Origin: Curvibacter sp. AEP1-3
Lineage (GTDB): Bacteria > Pseudomonadota > Gammaproteobacteria > Burkholderiales > Burkholderiaceae_C
Direction of reading: 5' to 3'
Length of the DNA: 64,000 nucleotides
Assembly (NCBI RefSeq): GCF_002163715.1
Contig: NZ_CP015698.1
Location: 2,281,001-2,345,000 of the forward strand
The notes under the pieces were generated by a model. That model did not search any database and was not told the DNA's origin. It saw only the letters and a program-made list of their open reading frames with translations. This document shows positions 1 through 9,728 of the stretch, piece after piece (the first letter of the stretch is position 1; each line of letters starts with the position of its first letter). Position numbers and translations under genes: made by a program.

Positions 1-818
1 GACACATCGCTGCCGTAAATCAAGGCTTTCTGGCCTGGCTCCGGCTTCACGACGGCGTCAGCAGCTTCTTTTTTCATGGCAGCCCATTCCTCGGAGCGGA
101 AGGGCTTGTACTTCTCAAACGCAAACCGGCGCAGCGAACCGGCTGCGATGTTGCAGGCAATCTGCGCCGCCTCAATGACAACGGTGCCGCTGCCGCAGCA
201 AGGGTCGTACAAGGGCAGCAGATCGTCGTCTCCCGAGGCCCAGCCGCTGGCAGCGATCATGGCGGCCGCCAGGGTTTCTTTGAGTGGCGCATCGCCCTTG
301 TCCTCACGCCAGCCCCGCTTGAACAACGGTTCGCCGGAAGTGTCGATGTAGAGCGAGCAGGCATCGGTGGTCAGGTGGGCGTAAATGCGCACATCGGGCC
401 ATTGGGTATTCACGTCCGGCCGCACACCGCCCGCCACTTCGCGGAAGCGGTCGCACACGGCGTCCTTCACTTTGAGGGCCGCAAAGTTGAGCGAGGTGAG
501 CGGGCTGTGCTGGGCAGTGACTTCCACCTTGATACTTTCGCGCGGAGTGAACCAGCGCTCCCACGCCACTTGCATGGCGGCGCGGTACAGGTCCTGCTCG
601 CTGCGGTATTCGGTGTACGACACCAGCACCAACACCCGCTGGGCCAACCGGCTGTACAGGTTGAGCAGCATCGCATGCTCAAACCCGGTGCGCACGGCTA
701 CGCCCCCGCGCTGCTTGGTGATGCAGCCGGGTGGTAAGCCGGTGATCTGCAAAATCTCCGGCGCCAGATATTCCTCCACGCCGGCGGCGCAGGGGAGAAA
801 AAGTGTCAATTGGTTCAA
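1..818 (-). CDS. RlmL-type THUMP-domain RNA methyltransferase, partial (3' end beyond window)
   Basis: Class I SAM-dependent methyltransferase of the RlmL/YcbY N-terminal type, which modifies a guanine in 23S rRNA in well-studied relatives. About 272 codons are present and the frame stays open to the left edge, so the C-terminus is missing. The start is read as TTG at 818, since an in-frame TAA lies just upstream (GGA TTT GAA TTG) and AAGGAT precedes it. The N-terminal 160 residues fit a THUMP region. Motif DPCCGSGT near residues 202-209 is the SAM-binding/NPPY-family hallmark, followed by VVIEAAQIACNIAAG. The exact target base cannot be read from the sequence. Family confident, exact orthology moderate. 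Confidence 0.8.
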   Translation of the reverse strand, partial: MNQLTLFLPCAAGVEEYLAPEILQITGLPPGCITKQRGGVAVRTGFEHAMLLNLYSRLAQRVLVLVSYTEYRSEQDLYRAAMQVAWERWFTPRESIKVEVTAQHSPLTSLNFAALKVKDAVCDRFREVAGGVRPDVNTQWPDVRIYAHLTTDACSLYIDTSGEPLFKRGWREDKGDAPLKETLAAAMIAASGWASGDDDLLPLYDPCCGSGTVVIEAAQIACNIAAGSLRRFAFEKYKPFRSEEWAAMKKEAADAVVKPEPGQKALIYGSDV

Positions 819-827
819 TTCAAATCC

Positions 828-2363
828 TTAGTTGGCCACCGCATTCACTATGAGTCGGGCTTGGGGCAATGCCGCTGACTTCCACGCGGCAATACCGCCC
901 CGATACCAGGCCACTTGGGCATACCCCGCCTTGCGGGCTCTGAAAGCAGCATTCAAGCCGCGCCAATCGTCCCGATTGGAACCGATGAAGACGATCGGAC
1001 GTTGCGGATCGGGTGCCAGGAGTTTGAGCAAACTCACGATACGCTGCTCCAAAGCAGCGTCTTTGGCTGTGTCTGCATATGCAACACCGGCAAACAAGAG
1101 TGCAGACGAACCCGGAATCACATCGTCCAAACCACTCACGTCGATCAATACGGGAGCTTGAGTGGATTTCATGGCGTTGACCAAGTCTTGGGTACCGATT
1201 ACCTGAATTCCCTCTGCTTTGGACGGCGTGGCGTCGGAATATCGTTCTGTTCGCAATCCAGTCGCGGAAGAGAATCCTCCACCGAATTGTTCGTTACCGT
1301 AGAACTTCTCCGCGGGAACGGCAAGCATGGCTAATGCACTCTCGTGGCTGGCACGGGCTGCGGCAACTGTGGGTTGTATGTCGAATCCATTGACGCCGAC
1401 TACCGTACACAAACGTACAGGCCGATCCTTAATGTGATTGCAAGCAAACAAAGCCGCCAGTGCCGCCTGATTGGGTGAATCCTTGTCAGCGGTCGTCCCC
1501 ACACCGGGAGCATCAACCGCTGTAACGATCGCGCTGTGCTCTTTGAGGTTCGCATAGTTTTGCACCAGCGTCTTGCAGCCATCGGACACACAAGATTTTG
1601 CGGCAATCGCCGTGAGAAATGCCGTCCTGTCTGCAATGGGCGTGTCCAAGGTCGCCCCCAGAATTTTGGGTGAAGATTGCATGCTCGCCGGGAGCGTAAC
1701 TTTGGTGAGGGCGGTACCGGTGATCAGTCCGATACTGAGTGCATCCGCTTCGGGAAACTCTGTGCATTCGTTGCGGGGTGTCTGCTGCGAGCGGCAATGG
1801 TAAGTGACGCGCTTGGGAGTGCGCGCCATATCGAAAACTCGCAGTAACGAACCAGCATCATCCATTTCAAAAAAGGCCTTATTCATGAGCGCCGCGTTGA
1901 AACGCTCCCCCATGGTCATTTTGAAGAAGGCATAAATCTGAGGCGCATGTTCGCTGGTCACGGCACGCGTCGTTTTGCTGGATGGCCCATGAATACCGAC
2001 ATAGGTGACATTCGCGCGGAATGCGTCGGAGAACGTACGCTCCCGGCCACCCATGAACATGATGGAACAGGCTGACACGCAGTAACCCGCAGTCACCGTT
2101 TTCACACCGGAATCCGCAATGATCCGCCCCACACGCATCCCGGTCCATAAATCGCCTCCGGGCGAATTCACGAACACGATCTGCTCAAGACCAGACACCT
2201 CCAACGCATTCTTGAATTTACCAAAATCGTCTTCCACTGGGCCTGTGGCAAAGAGCGTGCTTCCCTCCCGCTCCAGGGTCATGGCCTGTGAACCTATGAA
2301 TGCACCCGACATCAGGCTGACGCAGCAGATCCACCTGACCCAGTTGCGAAAACCGTGGCCCAT
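828..2363 (-). CDS. COG3904-like (ClpP/SppA-fold) periplasmic protein fused to a degenerate rhodanese domain
   Basis: 511 residues from ATG 2363, which has AGGGAG seven bases upstream; an upstream in-frame extension lacks such a site. A hydrophobic segment ending in SGAFIGSQA (about residue 27) looks like a signal peptide. Residues 60-110 carry NSPGG (66-70) and CVSACS (95-100), with a later GIHGPSS. These are the features of the COG3904 family of predicted periplasmic proteins related to ClpP/crotonase folds. The last 110 residues resemble rhodanese (VLIDVSG, then GGIAAWK), but the catalytic cysteine loop reads IVFIGSNRDDW with no Cys, so sulfur transfer is unlikely. The middle of the protein is not recognised. 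The gene lies 23 bases downstream of rpoN on the same strand. Function unknown; envelope role inferred. Confidence 0.7.
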   Translation of the reverse strand: MGHGFRNWVRWICCVSLMSGAFIGSQAMTLEREGSTLFATGPVEDDFGKFKNALEVSGLEQIVFVNSPGGDLWTGMRVGRIIADSGVKTVTAGYCVSACSIMFMGGRERTFSDAFRANVTYVGIHGPSSKTTRAVTSEHAPQIYAFFKMTMGERFNAALMNKAFFEMDDAGSLLRVFDMARTPKRVTYHCRSQQTPRNECTEFPEADALSIGLITGTALTKVTLPASMQSSPKILGATLDTPIADRTAFLTAIAAKSCVSDGCKTLVQNYANLKEHSAIVTAVDAPGVGTTADKDSPNQAALAALFACNHIKDRPVRLCTVVGVNGFDIQPTVAAARASHESALAMLAVPAEKFYGNEQFGGGFSSATGLRTERYSDATPSKAEGIQVIGTQDLVNAMKSTQAPVLIDVSGLDDVIPGSSALLFAGVAYADTAKDAALEQRIVSLLKLLAPDPQRPIVFIGSNRDDWRGLNAAFRARKAGYAQVAWYRGGIAAWKSAALPQARLIVNAVAN

Positions 2364-2386
2364 ACTCAACTCCCTGTTTACTTGAT

Positions 2387-3985
2387 TCAAAGCGCCTTGC
2401 GCAGCGAGGCGGGGGCAATCTTCAGGCCCTCGCGGTATTTGGCCACGGTGCGCCGGGCGCATTCAATGCCCTGCTCTTTGAGCATGTCGGAAATCTGGTT
2501 GTCGCTCAAGGGCTTTTTCGGGCTCTCGGAGGCGATGAACTGCTTGATCAGCGCCCGCACCGCCGTGCTGGAGGCATTGCCGCCGGACTCCGTGCCCAGG
2601 CCGGACCCGAAGAAATACTTCAACTCAAACGTGCCGAAGGGCGTCGCCATGTATTTGGCAGTGGTCACCCGGCTGATGGTGGATTCATGCAAGCCCAGTT
2701 CGTCTGCAATTTCGCGCAGCACCAGCGGGCGCATGGCCAGTTCGCCATGGGTGAAGAAGTTTTTCTGACGCTCCACAATCGCTGTGCTCACGCGCAGGAT
2801 GGTGTCAAAGCGCTGTTGGATGTTCTTGATGAACCAGCGCGCCTCCTGCAGGCGCTGCTGCAGACCGGCGTGGCTGGAGCTGGCTTTGTGGTTGCGCAGC
2901 ACATTGGCGTAAATGTCGTGCACCTTGAGGCGCGGCATCACATCCGGATTCAGTTGCACCCGGAATTTGGGCATTCCGCCCACTTTGCCGATGGGCACCA
3001 CCATCACATCAGGTACGACGATATTGCGCTCCACATCAATGAAGCGGCGGCCGGGCTTGGGCTCCAGACGGGCTATGAGCGCAATAGCCTCGCGCACCAG
3101 AGCATCGCTACCCACACCTGCTTGCACGAGGCGCTTGATGTCGCGACGGGCCAGCAGTTCCATGGGTTGCTTGCAAATGGCCAAAGCCACCTGCAGTACC
3201 TCAGTGCGATCCAATTCGCCATCTTCATCTGCGGTGGTCAGCAATGCCCGCAGCTGCAAGCGCAAACATTCACCCAAGTCACGCGCACCGACGCCGACCG
3301 GTTCCAGGCTGTGAAGCAGGCCCAATGCCACAGTGAAGTGGTGCACCAGTTCGTGGAGCTGCTCTTCGTCGGCAGGGTGCAGACTCTGGGCTAGCTCGGC
3401 CAGCGGGTCTTCCAGGTAGCCGTCGTCGTTGAGGGACTCGATCAGGAAGCGCAGTGCGGCCGCATCCTCGGCGCTCAAGCGCAAACCGGCGGCTTGGCGG
3501 TGCAGAAAGGACTGCAAAGACTCGCCCGAACGTGCCAGTTCGGTCGCATCCTTCTGCTCGTCGTCGTCCAGGTTGTTGGTTTTGGCTTTGGCATCCACAC
3601 CCCACTCGCCGTCGTCGGGGGTCATCTCTGTGGTGCCGTCGCCCTCCCAGTCGGGTTCATCGCTGCCGGACAGCGGAGTTGTCTCATCCTCATTCGAGCT
3701 GCTAGCGCTTGTACTGCTTGCATAGTCAGCTATCGAATTAGGAGCAAAGTCGCCTTCTTCGGATAGACGGTCTCCATCACTCACCGGTGCATCTACCGCA
3801 TCCAGGCCAAAGTCTTCCCGCTCAGCACGCTCTTCGGTGAGCTCCAGGAAGGGGTTTTCGTCCAGCATCTGCTCCACCTCCTGGCTGAGCTCCAGCGTGG
3901 AGAGTTGCAGCAAGCGGATGGATTGTTGCAGCTGCGGGGTGAGCGCCAGATGCTGCGAGACGCGAAGCGAAAGACCTTGTTTCAT
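2387..3985 (-). CDS. rpoN: RNA polymerase sigma-54 factor RpoN
   Basis: Alternative sigma factor recognising GG/GC (-24/-12) promoters and requiring AAA+ activators. 532 residues from ATG 3985. Residues 1-50 are the Gln/Leu-rich activator-interacting region I, followed by an acidic, poorly conserved region II (about 55-150), the core-binding region, and the C-terminal RpoN box ARRTVAKYRE. It is the last gene of lptA-lptB-rpoN and starts 8 bases after lptB, the order seen across proteobacteria. Oddity: region II residues 81-94 are encoded by a copy of the 41-base dispersed repeat found elsewhere in the window. A longer upstream TTG start would overlap lptB and is rejected. Confidence 0.97.
   Translation of the reverse strand: MKQGLSLRVSQHLALTPQLQQSIRLLQLSTLELSQEVEQMLDENPFLELTEERAEREDFGLDAVDAPVSDGDRLSEEGDFAPNSIADYASSTSASSSNEDETTPLSGSDEPDWEGDGTTEMTPDDGEWGVDAKAKTNNLDDDEQKDATELARSGESLQSFLHRQAAGLRLSAEDAAALRFLIESLNDDGYLEDPLAELAQSLHPADEEQLHELVHHFTVALGLLHSLEPVGVGARDLGECLRLQLRALLTTADEDGELDRTEVLQVALAICKQPMELLARRDIKRLVQAGVGSDALVREAIALIARLEPKPGRRFIDVERNIVVPDVMVVPIGKVGGMPKFRVQLNPDVMPRLKVHDIYANVLRNHKASSSHAGLQQRLQEARWFIKNIQQRFDTILRVSTAIVERQKNFFTHGELAMRPLVLREIADELGLHESTISRVTTAKYMATPFGTFELKYFFGSGLGTESGGNASSTAVRALIKQFIASESPKKPLSDNQISDMLKEQGIECARRTVAKYREGLKIAPASLRKAL
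3705..3745 (-). repeat. 41-base dispersed structured repeat, copy H, inside rpoN
   Basis: Read on the minus strand: GCTCC ... ATAGC, linker TGACT, ATGC in place of the first GCGC, 11 bases, GCGC, then TAG. It is translated within sigma-54 region II, about residues 81-94 (APNSIADYASSTSA). Confidence 0.7.
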
Positions 3986-3993
3986 CGATCCGC

Positions 3994-4770
3994 TTACATC
4001 TTGAAGTTTTCGCCGAGGTAGACGCGGCGGACATCGGCGTTGTTCACGATATCCGCCGGAGTGCCTTCGGCCAGCACGTGCCCGTCGCTGATGATGTAGG
4101 CGTGGTCGCAAATACCCAGCGTTTCGCGCACGTTATGGTCCGTAATCAACACGCCAATGCCACGCGCCTTCAGGAAGTTGATGATGCGTTGGATTTCGAT
4201 CACCGCAATCGGGTCGATACCTGCAAAAGGCTCATCCAGCAGGATGAAACGCGGCCTAGTCGCCAGCGCGCGGGCTATTTCCACCCGACGGCGCTCGCCA
4301 CCGGAGAGGGCAAGCGACGGAGACTCCCGCAAATGCTCCACACGGAGCTCTTGCAGCAAATCGGTAAGCCGGTGCTCGATCTCAGCCGGCTTCAGAGGCG
4401 CACCGGCATCATCGCGCTGCAATTCCAGCACTGCACGCACGTTGTCTTCCACATTGAGCTTGCGGAAGATGGAGGCTTCTTGCGGCAGGTAGCCGAGCCC
4501 CAAGCGGGCGCGCCGGTGGATCGGCATGTGCTCGATGCTCTGGCCGTCAATGGTGATGTCGCCGGCGCTCGCGCGCAGCAGACCCACAATCATGTAAAAC
4601 GAGGTCGTTTTGCCGGCACCGTTGGGGCCCAGCAAGCCCACCACTTCACCGGTGCGCACGGCCAGAGAAACATCTTTGACGACCTGCCGCTTGCCGTAAA
4701 ACTTCTGAAGGTGGCGGGCCTCAAGCCGCCCGGTAGCGCTGTCCGGGGTATCGGGTACTGCTGCGTTCAC
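3994..4770 (-). CDS. lptB: LPS export ABC transporter ATP-binding protein LptB
   Basis: Cytoplasmic ATPase of the LptB2FGC complex that extracts lipopolysaccharide from the inner membrane and drives it across the periplasm. 258 residues, starting with GTG at 4770 that overlaps the lptA stop as GTGA, indicating translational coupling. Walker [10 protein letters not shown] at 48-56, signature LSGGERRR near 155-162, Walker B FILLDEPF, and H-loop TDHNVRET are intact. The N-terminus is extended by about 15 residues relative to the E. coli protein. Adjacent lptA and rpoN support the assignment. Confidence 0.97.
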   Translation of the reverse strand: MNAAVPDTPDSATGRLEARHLQKFYGKRQVVKDVSLAVRTGEVVGLLGPNGAGKTTSFYMIVGLLRASAGDITIDGQSIEHMPIHRRARLGLGYLPQEASIFRKLNVEDNVRAVLELQRDDAGAPLKPAEIEHRLTDLLQELRVEHLRESPSLALSGGERRRVEIARALATRPRFILLDEPFAGIDPIAVIEIQRIINFLKARGIGVLITDHNVRETLGICDHAYIISDGHVLAEGTPADIVNNADVRRVYLGENFKM

Positions 4771-5372
4771 GGAACAGCTTTCTCAATCTGGGTCGTGGGC
4801 TTGAGCACCGCACCTGCAGCGGGTGGTGTCGTGACCGGATCGGCCTTGGGGGTCAGCATGGCACGCACACGGCCTGCGGGTGCAGCAGCTGTCTTGGGGG
4901 TGCCATCTACGGTAAAACGATCGGTCAGGTTCTCGTACACGATGACCGCACCGGTCACCTCGTCGGCCACCGTCGCACCCCGCAAACGGCGCATCTGGGC
5001 TTTTTTGATGAAGCGCACGGTATCGGCCTTGCCGTCGTACTCAATGGTGTCCCCCTCGCCTTCGATGAACTCTTCCAGTCCATCACGCTTCTGGCGGAAG
5101 AAGGCCTGCTTGCCGGGAGCGCCGGTCACCAGACCATATTGATAGCCCTCAGGGTCCTGGCGCACCTCGATTTGCGCGCCACGGATCAGGATGGAGCCCT
5201 TGGTGAGCACCACATTGCCGGAAAACACACTGACCTGCTTGAGGTCGTCGTACCGCAACGCGTCCGACTCCACGTTCATCGGTTTGTTGCGATCAGCCTT
5301 TTCGGCCCGAATACCCTCCGCCACACCGCACAGGGCCAGCAGTACTGACAGGGAGAACAGGATTTTTTTCAT
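4767..5372 (-). CDS. lptA: Periplasmic LPS transport protein LptA
   Basis: Forms the periplasmic bridge that carries LPS from LptC to LptD. 201 residues from ATG 5372 ([16 protein letters not shown]), a clear signal peptide ending about EGIRA. A longer start would run into the upstream DHH gene. The OstA/LptA domain follows, with the typical opening [23 protein letters not shown]. The C-terminal 40 residues are Pro/Ala-rich. First gene of the lptA-lptB-rpoN unit. LptC is not visible next to it in this window. Confidence 0.94.
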   Translation of the reverse strand: MKKILFSLSVLLALCGVAEGIRAEKADRNKPMNVESDALRYDDLKQVSVFSGNVVLTKGSILIRGAQIEVRQDPEGYQYGLVTGAPGKQAFFRQKRDGLEEFIEGEGDTIEYDGKADTVRFIKKAQMRRLRGATVADEVTGAVIVYENLTDRFTVDGTPKTAAAPAGRVRAMLTPKADPVTTPPAAGAVLKPTTQIEKAVP

Positions 5373-5446
5373 AAGGGCACGAAACTTGCTCGAAGAGCGC
5401 TCGTTGCATTGTACCGAGCGCTTCGGGCTTCCTGCCCTTGGTGCGC

Positions 5447-6379
5447 TCAACCGTCGGCGTTAATTTTGCTGATCAGTGCTTGAAGCACATCTGCGGCCTG
5501 CGCGTTGTCGACCTGGCAGGTTCCCGCATTGGCATGGCCGCCTCCGCCGTAACTCAGCATGAGCTCCCCGATATGGGTGTTGGAACTGCGGTTGGTGATG
5601 GACTTGCCGGTGGCAAACACGGTGTTTTGCTTTTGCAAACCCCAGAGCACGTGGATGGAAATATTGGTCTGCGGGAACAATGCATAAACCATGAAACGGT
5701 TCACGGCGTAGATGGTTTCTTCATTGCGCAAGTCCAGCACCAGAAGGTTGCCATGCACTGTGGAACAGCGCAAAAGCTGCTCCTTGGCCTTTCCGGCATG
5801 TTCGAAATACAGCTCCACGCGCTCCACCACGTCCGGTAACTGCAGAATTTCGTCGATGCCGTGGTTACGGCAGTACTGAATCAAATCCATCATCAGCTGG
5901 TAATTGCTGACGCGGAACTCGCGGAAGCGACCCAAGCCCGTGCGCGAATCCATCAGATAGTTCAGGAGCACCCAACCGCTAGGATTCATGATCTCGTCAT
6001 GGCAGAAACGCGCGGAGTCGCCCTTGTCTACCGCTTCCATCATGTCGTAAAAGCGCGCCGGAAAGCGGCTGGCACCGCCGTAGTGGTCGTACACCACGCG
6101 GGCAGCAGAGTCCGCATGCGGCAGGATGATGTGGTTTGAGCGTTCGCCGGTATTGCGAATGGTCTCGGATTCGTGGTGGTCAAACGCAAGGTGCACACCC
6201 GGTACATAAGGCAGGTTGGTGGTGATGTCGCGGTTGGACACCTCCACCTTGCCGTCTTGCATGTCTTTGGGGTGAACGAACTTGATGTCGTCTATCAAGT
6301 CCAGCTCGTTGAGCAGGACGGCGCACACCAGTCCATCGAAATCGCTACGGGTAACCAGACGGAATTTCTGACTCGACAT
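5447..6379 (-). CDS. DHH-family phosphoesterase (exopolyphosphatase/nanoRNase-like)
   Basis: 310 residues from ATG 6379. N-terminal DHH domain with SDFDG near residue 12 and FDHHESE near residue 70 as metal ligands. C-terminal DHHA1 domain with SYGGGGHANAG. Enzymes of this family hydrolyse phosphodiester or phosphoanhydride bonds in nanoRNA, cyclic dinucleotides or inorganic polyphosphate using Mn2+. The sequence alone does not settle the substrate. It is followed 74 bases later by lptA and preceded by dsbA on the same strand. Confidence 0.85.
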   Translation of the reverse strand: MSSQKFRLVTRSDFDGLVCAVLLNELDLIDDIKFVHPKDMQDGKVEVSNRDITTNLPYVPGVHLAFDHHESETIRNTGERSNHIILPHADSAARVVYDHYGGASRFPARFYDMMEAVDKGDSARFCHDEIMNPSGWVLLNYLMDSRTGLGRFREFRVSNYQLMMDLIQYCRNHGIDEILQLPDVVERVELYFEHAGKAKEQLLRCSTVHGNLLVLDLRNEETIYAVNRFMVYALFPQTNISIHVLWGLQKQNTVFATGKSITNRSSNTHIGELMLSYGGGGHANAGTCQVDNAQAADVLQALISKINADG

Positions 6380-6441
6380 AGAACGAAACCCTTGACGCAA
6401 AGATAAGGAAATTCATTCTAGCCCCGCCTTTGGCGGTGTGC

Positions 6442-6468
6442 GGCGGTCAGGCACAAAGCCGGACCGCC
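6442..6468 (-). terminator. Possible stem-loop downstream of dsbA
   Basis: Inverted repeat with outer arms GGCGGTC and GACCGCC and an inner partly paired segment, 10 bases past the dsbA stop. No clear U-tract follows, so it may be a 3' stabilising hairpin rather than an intrinsic terminator. Confidence 0.35.
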
Positions 6469-6477
6469 ACGGTCGCA

Positions 6478-7134
6478 TCAACCGCGGCCGGCGCGAACGT
6501 CAGCGACCAGGGACTCCACCACTTGCAATGCGCGAGGCATGTTGCCGGCGAGAGAGCCATCGGTGTAAAAACGACCGGCAATACCCAAAGCTGGCACGCC
6601 TTCCACCTTGTAAGCGTTCTGCAACTGGGCTGCTTTACCTGCCTTGGTGGCTACCGTAAAGGAGTTGTACTGCGCCACGAACTTGTCCTTGTCCACGCCT
6701 TGCTGAGCCACCCATTCCAGGATGGCTTCAGGTCGGGCAAGGTTTTGTTTTTCGTTGTGAATGGCGTTGAACACTTTGGCGTGCAACTTCTCCACCAAGC
6801 CCATGGCTTCCAAGGTGTAGTACAGGCGCTGCTGAGGTACGAAGCTTTCCTGGAATGCAACCGGCGCGCGACGGAAGGACACGTCTTTCGGCAGGGTTTT
6901 GATCCAGCCCTGCAACAGGGGCTCAAACGCATTGCAGTGCGGGCAGTTGTACCAGAAGAACTCGACCACTTCGATCTTGCCAGCGGGGGCTTCGGTCGGT
7001 GCGCGGGGATCCAGCGGCAAGTAATCGGTTCCCGCTTGGGGCTTCTTGGCTTGGGCCTGAACCAAGGGAGACCAGGCTGTGGAAGCGACCAGAGCGGCAC
7101 CCGTGGCCACGTGAGTGAATGCGCGACGTTTCAT
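6478..7134 (-). CDS. dsbA: Thiol:disulfide interchange protein DsbA
   Basis: Periplasmic oxidoreductase that introduces disulfides into secreted proteins and is reoxidised by DsbB. 218 residues. ATG 7134 is preferred over ATG 7149 because GGAG lies at proper spacing before it. A signal peptide is followed by the mature part from about residue 29. The active site CPHC sits in FFWYNCPHCNAF (about residue 67), and the cis-proline loop reads VPALGI. Length and layout fit DsbA of Burkholderiales. It follows the SPOR gene with a 60-base gap, probably in one transcript with argS and the SPOR gene. Confidence 0.93.
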   Translation of the reverse strand: MKRRAFTHVATGAALVASTAWSPLVQAQAKKPQAGTDYLPLDPRAPTEAPAGKIEVVEFFWYNCPHCNAFEPLLQGWIKTLPKDVSFRRAPVAFQESFVPQQRLYYTLEAMGLVEKLHAKVFNAIHNEKQNLARPEAILEWVAQQGVDKDKFVAQYNSFTVATKAGKAAQLQNAYKVEGVPALGIAGRFYTDGSLAGNMPRALQVVESLVADVRAGRG

Positions 7135-7194
7135 TTCAAAAGACTCCATAGAGGCGGTGTGAGTGGACCCACCGCCGAAAGTTCCGGGAAAGAC

Positions 7195-7866
7195 TCAGCG
7201 TTGAACGCGAACCAGGGCAGTTTCCAAGCCGGCCTTGTCCATTTTTTCCTTGGCTTTGTCCGCGTCATCCTTCTTGTCGAAGGGGCCTACGCGTACGCGG
7301 AAGACCTGCTTGCCGGAAAGCTCCCGCTCCGAGATCTTGGTCTCGATGCCACTCAGTGACAACTTGGCGCGCTGGCTTTCTGCATCTTCTGCAGAGCGGA
7401 AAGACCCGACCTGCACCCAGTAGGTAAACACATCGCCATCCACCGTACCTGCTTTGGCCTTGGCCAAGTCACCCAGTGGGTCGGCGGATGCCTTGGCGTC
7501 GGCCTTCGCATCCGGCTTCGCTGCAGCTTTGGGGTCTGCCTTGGCGTCCGCTTTCGGATCGGCCTTGGCATCAGGCTTGGCCTCTACCACCTTGCCCGCG
7601 GCTTTAGCACCCGAAGCTGGCGTGCCGGGCACGGTAGCCACAGGCACTGCCGGCGCGGGATTCTTGCCATACATGGGCGCGTTGGGATCCCAATTTTTGT
7701 TCTTCTGGGCTTCAGCCGCATCCTGGTCCGCACTGCGGCTTTGGCTCTTGTTCATGAAAGGCACCGGGACCTTGGTGACGTACACCGCCACCGCCAGAGC
7801 GGCGCCCAATCCCACCACCACGCCCACGATGAACCCGACCAGGGTCCCACCACGCTCGTTCTTCAT
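7195..7866 (-). CDS. SPOR-domain membrane protein (FtsN-like)
   Basis: 223 residues. A short cytoplasmic N-terminus, one membrane segment at about 8-30, a long low-complexity linker of Ala/Lys/Pro/Asp repeats (about 90-130), then a C-terminal SPOR domain (about 145-223, YWVQVGSF to TALVRVQR). SPOR domains bind denuded septal peptidoglycan, so a role at the division site, as for FtsN or DedD, is likely. It lies 21 bases after argS, the common argS-SPOR arrangement of Burkholderiales. The linker is highly repetitive at DNA level (GCC/AAG/GAC codons). Confidence 0.88.
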   Translation of the reverse strand: MKNERGGTLVGFIVGVVVGLGAALAVAVYVTKVPVPFMNKSQSRSADQDAAEAQKNKNWDPNAPMYGKNPAPAVPVATVPGTPASGAKAAGKVVEAKPDAKADPKADAKADPKAAAKPDAKADAKASADPLGDLAKAKAGTVDGDVFTYWVQVGSFRSAEDAESQRAKLSLSGIETKISERELSGKQVFRVRVGPFDKKDDADKAKEKMDKAGLETALVRVQR

Positions 7867-7887
7867 GCCTTGCTTTCTTTGAAGGAA

Positions 7888-9585
7888 TTACATCTTTTGC
7901 GGGGCACTCACGCCCAGCACGGCCAGACCATTGTGCAGCACTTGCGCAGTCGCGGCGACCAAGGCCAGGCGGGCCAACTTGACCGCCTCATCATCCACCA
8001 GAATGCGCTCGGCATCGTAGTAGCTGTGGTAGCTGGCGGCCAGCTCGCGCAAGTAGAAGGTCACGTCGTGCGGAGCCTCGCCTTCCGTTGCAGCGGTCAG
8101 CATTTCGGGGAACTTGGCCAACAGCAGCATCAAGGCCTGTGCCTGGGGACTTTCCAATGCCGAGAGGTCCACGCCCTTGAGTGCGGCAACTTCGCCACTC
8201 CAGCTCGCCAGCACCGAACAGATGCGCGCGTGCGCGTACTGCACGTAATAGACGGGGTTGTCGTTGTTCTTCTGCACGGCCAGGTCCACATCGAAGGTGT
8301 ACTCAGTGTCCGGCTTGCGGCTCAGTAGGAAGAAGCGTACGGCATCCTTGCTGGTCCACTCGATCAGGTCGCGCAGGGTCACATAACTGCCCGCACGCTT
8401 GCTGATCTTGACCTCTTCGCCACCGCGCACCACGCGCACCATGGTGTGCAGCACATAGTCGGGGTAGCCTTGGGGAATGCCCACATCGGCCGCTTGCAAG
8501 CCGGCACGCACGCGTGCAATGGTGCCATGGTGGTCGGTGCCCTGGATGTTGACCACCTTGGCAAAACCGCGCTCCCACTTGGCGATGTGGTAAGCCACGT
8601 CCGGCACAAAGTAGGTGTAGCTACCGTCTTTCTTGCGCATGACACGGTCTTTGTCGTCGCCATAGTCGGTGCTCTTGAGCCAGAGCGCGCCGTCTTGCTC
8701 ATAAGTCTTGCCGTTGCCCACCAGCTTGTTCACGGCGGCATCTACACGACCACTGGTGTACAGGCTGGATTCCAAGTAGTACTGATCAAAGTGCAGATTG
8801 AAGGCCTGCAGGTCCTTGTCCTGCTCATTGCGCAGGTAGGCCACCGCGAATTGGCGGATGTTGTCGTAGTCGTCCACATCGCCATTCGCAGTGAACTCAC
8901 GGTCATCGGCCTTGATGGAGGCCTTGGCCTTGAAGGCTTCAGCGATGTCGGCGATGTAGTCGCCGTTGTAAAAGGCCTTGCTTTCCGGGTTGTCAGGGTC
9001 GGTAGGCCAGCAGCTGTCACCGGGCTTGAAGCCCTTGGCGCGCAGCTGGGTGCTTTTGGTCAACGTGTCGATCTGCACGCCCGCGTCGTTGTAATAAAAC
9101 TCGCGGTGCACCTTGTAGCCTTGGGTGGCAAACAGGTTGCAAATCGCGTCGCCCAGCGCGGCCTGGCGGCCGTGGCCCACGTGCAAGGGGCCGGTGGGGT
9201 TAGCCGATACAAACTCCACCAATACCGGCTTGCCACTTTCTGGCTGGTAGCCGAAACGTGCGCCGTCGCCCAGCACTTCGCGCACCACCTCCTGCTTGGC
9301 AGCAGGTTTGAGGCGGATGTTGATGAAGCCGGGGCCGGCAATTTCAATGTCCTGTACCCACTGTTGGTACACCGGCGTGGCCAGCAATTCGCCGCGCAGC
9401 GTTTCTGCGAGCTGGCGCGGGTTCATTTTCAACGGCTTGGCCAGCTGCATGGCGGCGGTGGTGGCAAAGTCGCCATGGGCGGCAACTTTGGGCGACTCGA
9501 AGGCGGCCTTGGGGCCGGCGCCGGGAGAGAGTTTTTCAAGGCAGGCGGCCAGCGCCTGCAGAAGTTCGTGTTTGACAGTAAGCAT
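7888..9585 (-). CDS. argS: Arginyl-tRNA synthetase
   Basis: Class I aminoacyl-tRNA synthetase charging tRNA-Arg with arginine. 565 residues. The N-terminal Arg-tRNA synthetase additional domain covers about 1-95. HIGH-type motif HVGH at 135-138 lies in [14 protein letters not shown], and the KMSKS-like loop is KISKRAG. The C-terminal anticodon-binding DALR domain ends the protein. Start ATG 9585. Head of the argS-SPOR-dsbA run. No sign of damage. Confidence 0.97.
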   Translation of the reverse strand: MLTVKHELLQALAACLEKLSPGAGPKAAFESPKVAAHGDFATTAAMQLAKPLKMNPRQLAETLRGELLATPVYQQWVQDIEIAGPGFINIRLKPAAKQEVVREVLGDGARFGYQPESGKPVLVEFVSANPTGPLHVGHGRQAALGDAICNLFATQGYKVHREFYYNDAGVQIDTLTKSTQLRAKGFKPGDSCWPTDPDNPESKAFYNGDYIADIAEAFKAKASIKADDREFTANGDVDDYDNIRQFAVAYLRNEQDKDLQAFNLHFDQYYLESSLYTSGRVDAAVNKLVGNGKTYEQDGALWLKSTDYGDDKDRVMRKKDGSYTYFVPDVAYHIAKWERGFAKVVNIQGTDHHGTIARVRAGLQAADVGIPQGYPDYVLHTMVRVVRGGEEVKISKRAGSYVTLRDLIEWTSKDAVRFFLLSRKPDTEYTFDVDLAVQKNNDNPVYYVQYAHARICSVLASWSGEVAALKGVDLSALESPQAQALMLLLAKFPEMLTAATEGEAPHDVTFYLRELAASYHSYYDAERILVDDEAVKLARLALVAATAQVLHNGLAVLGVSAPQKM

Positions 9586-9728
9586 CCATGGATTTTACGG
9601 GCCACGGAAAACCGCAGTTTCTGTGACTTTGTCATCGCAGACTGTCATCGGGCCGTTGTATGCTGAGGTTCCCTATACGGGATTTCTGCAACGGCAGGTC
9701 GCTGCCAACTTTTCACACGGGACTACAA

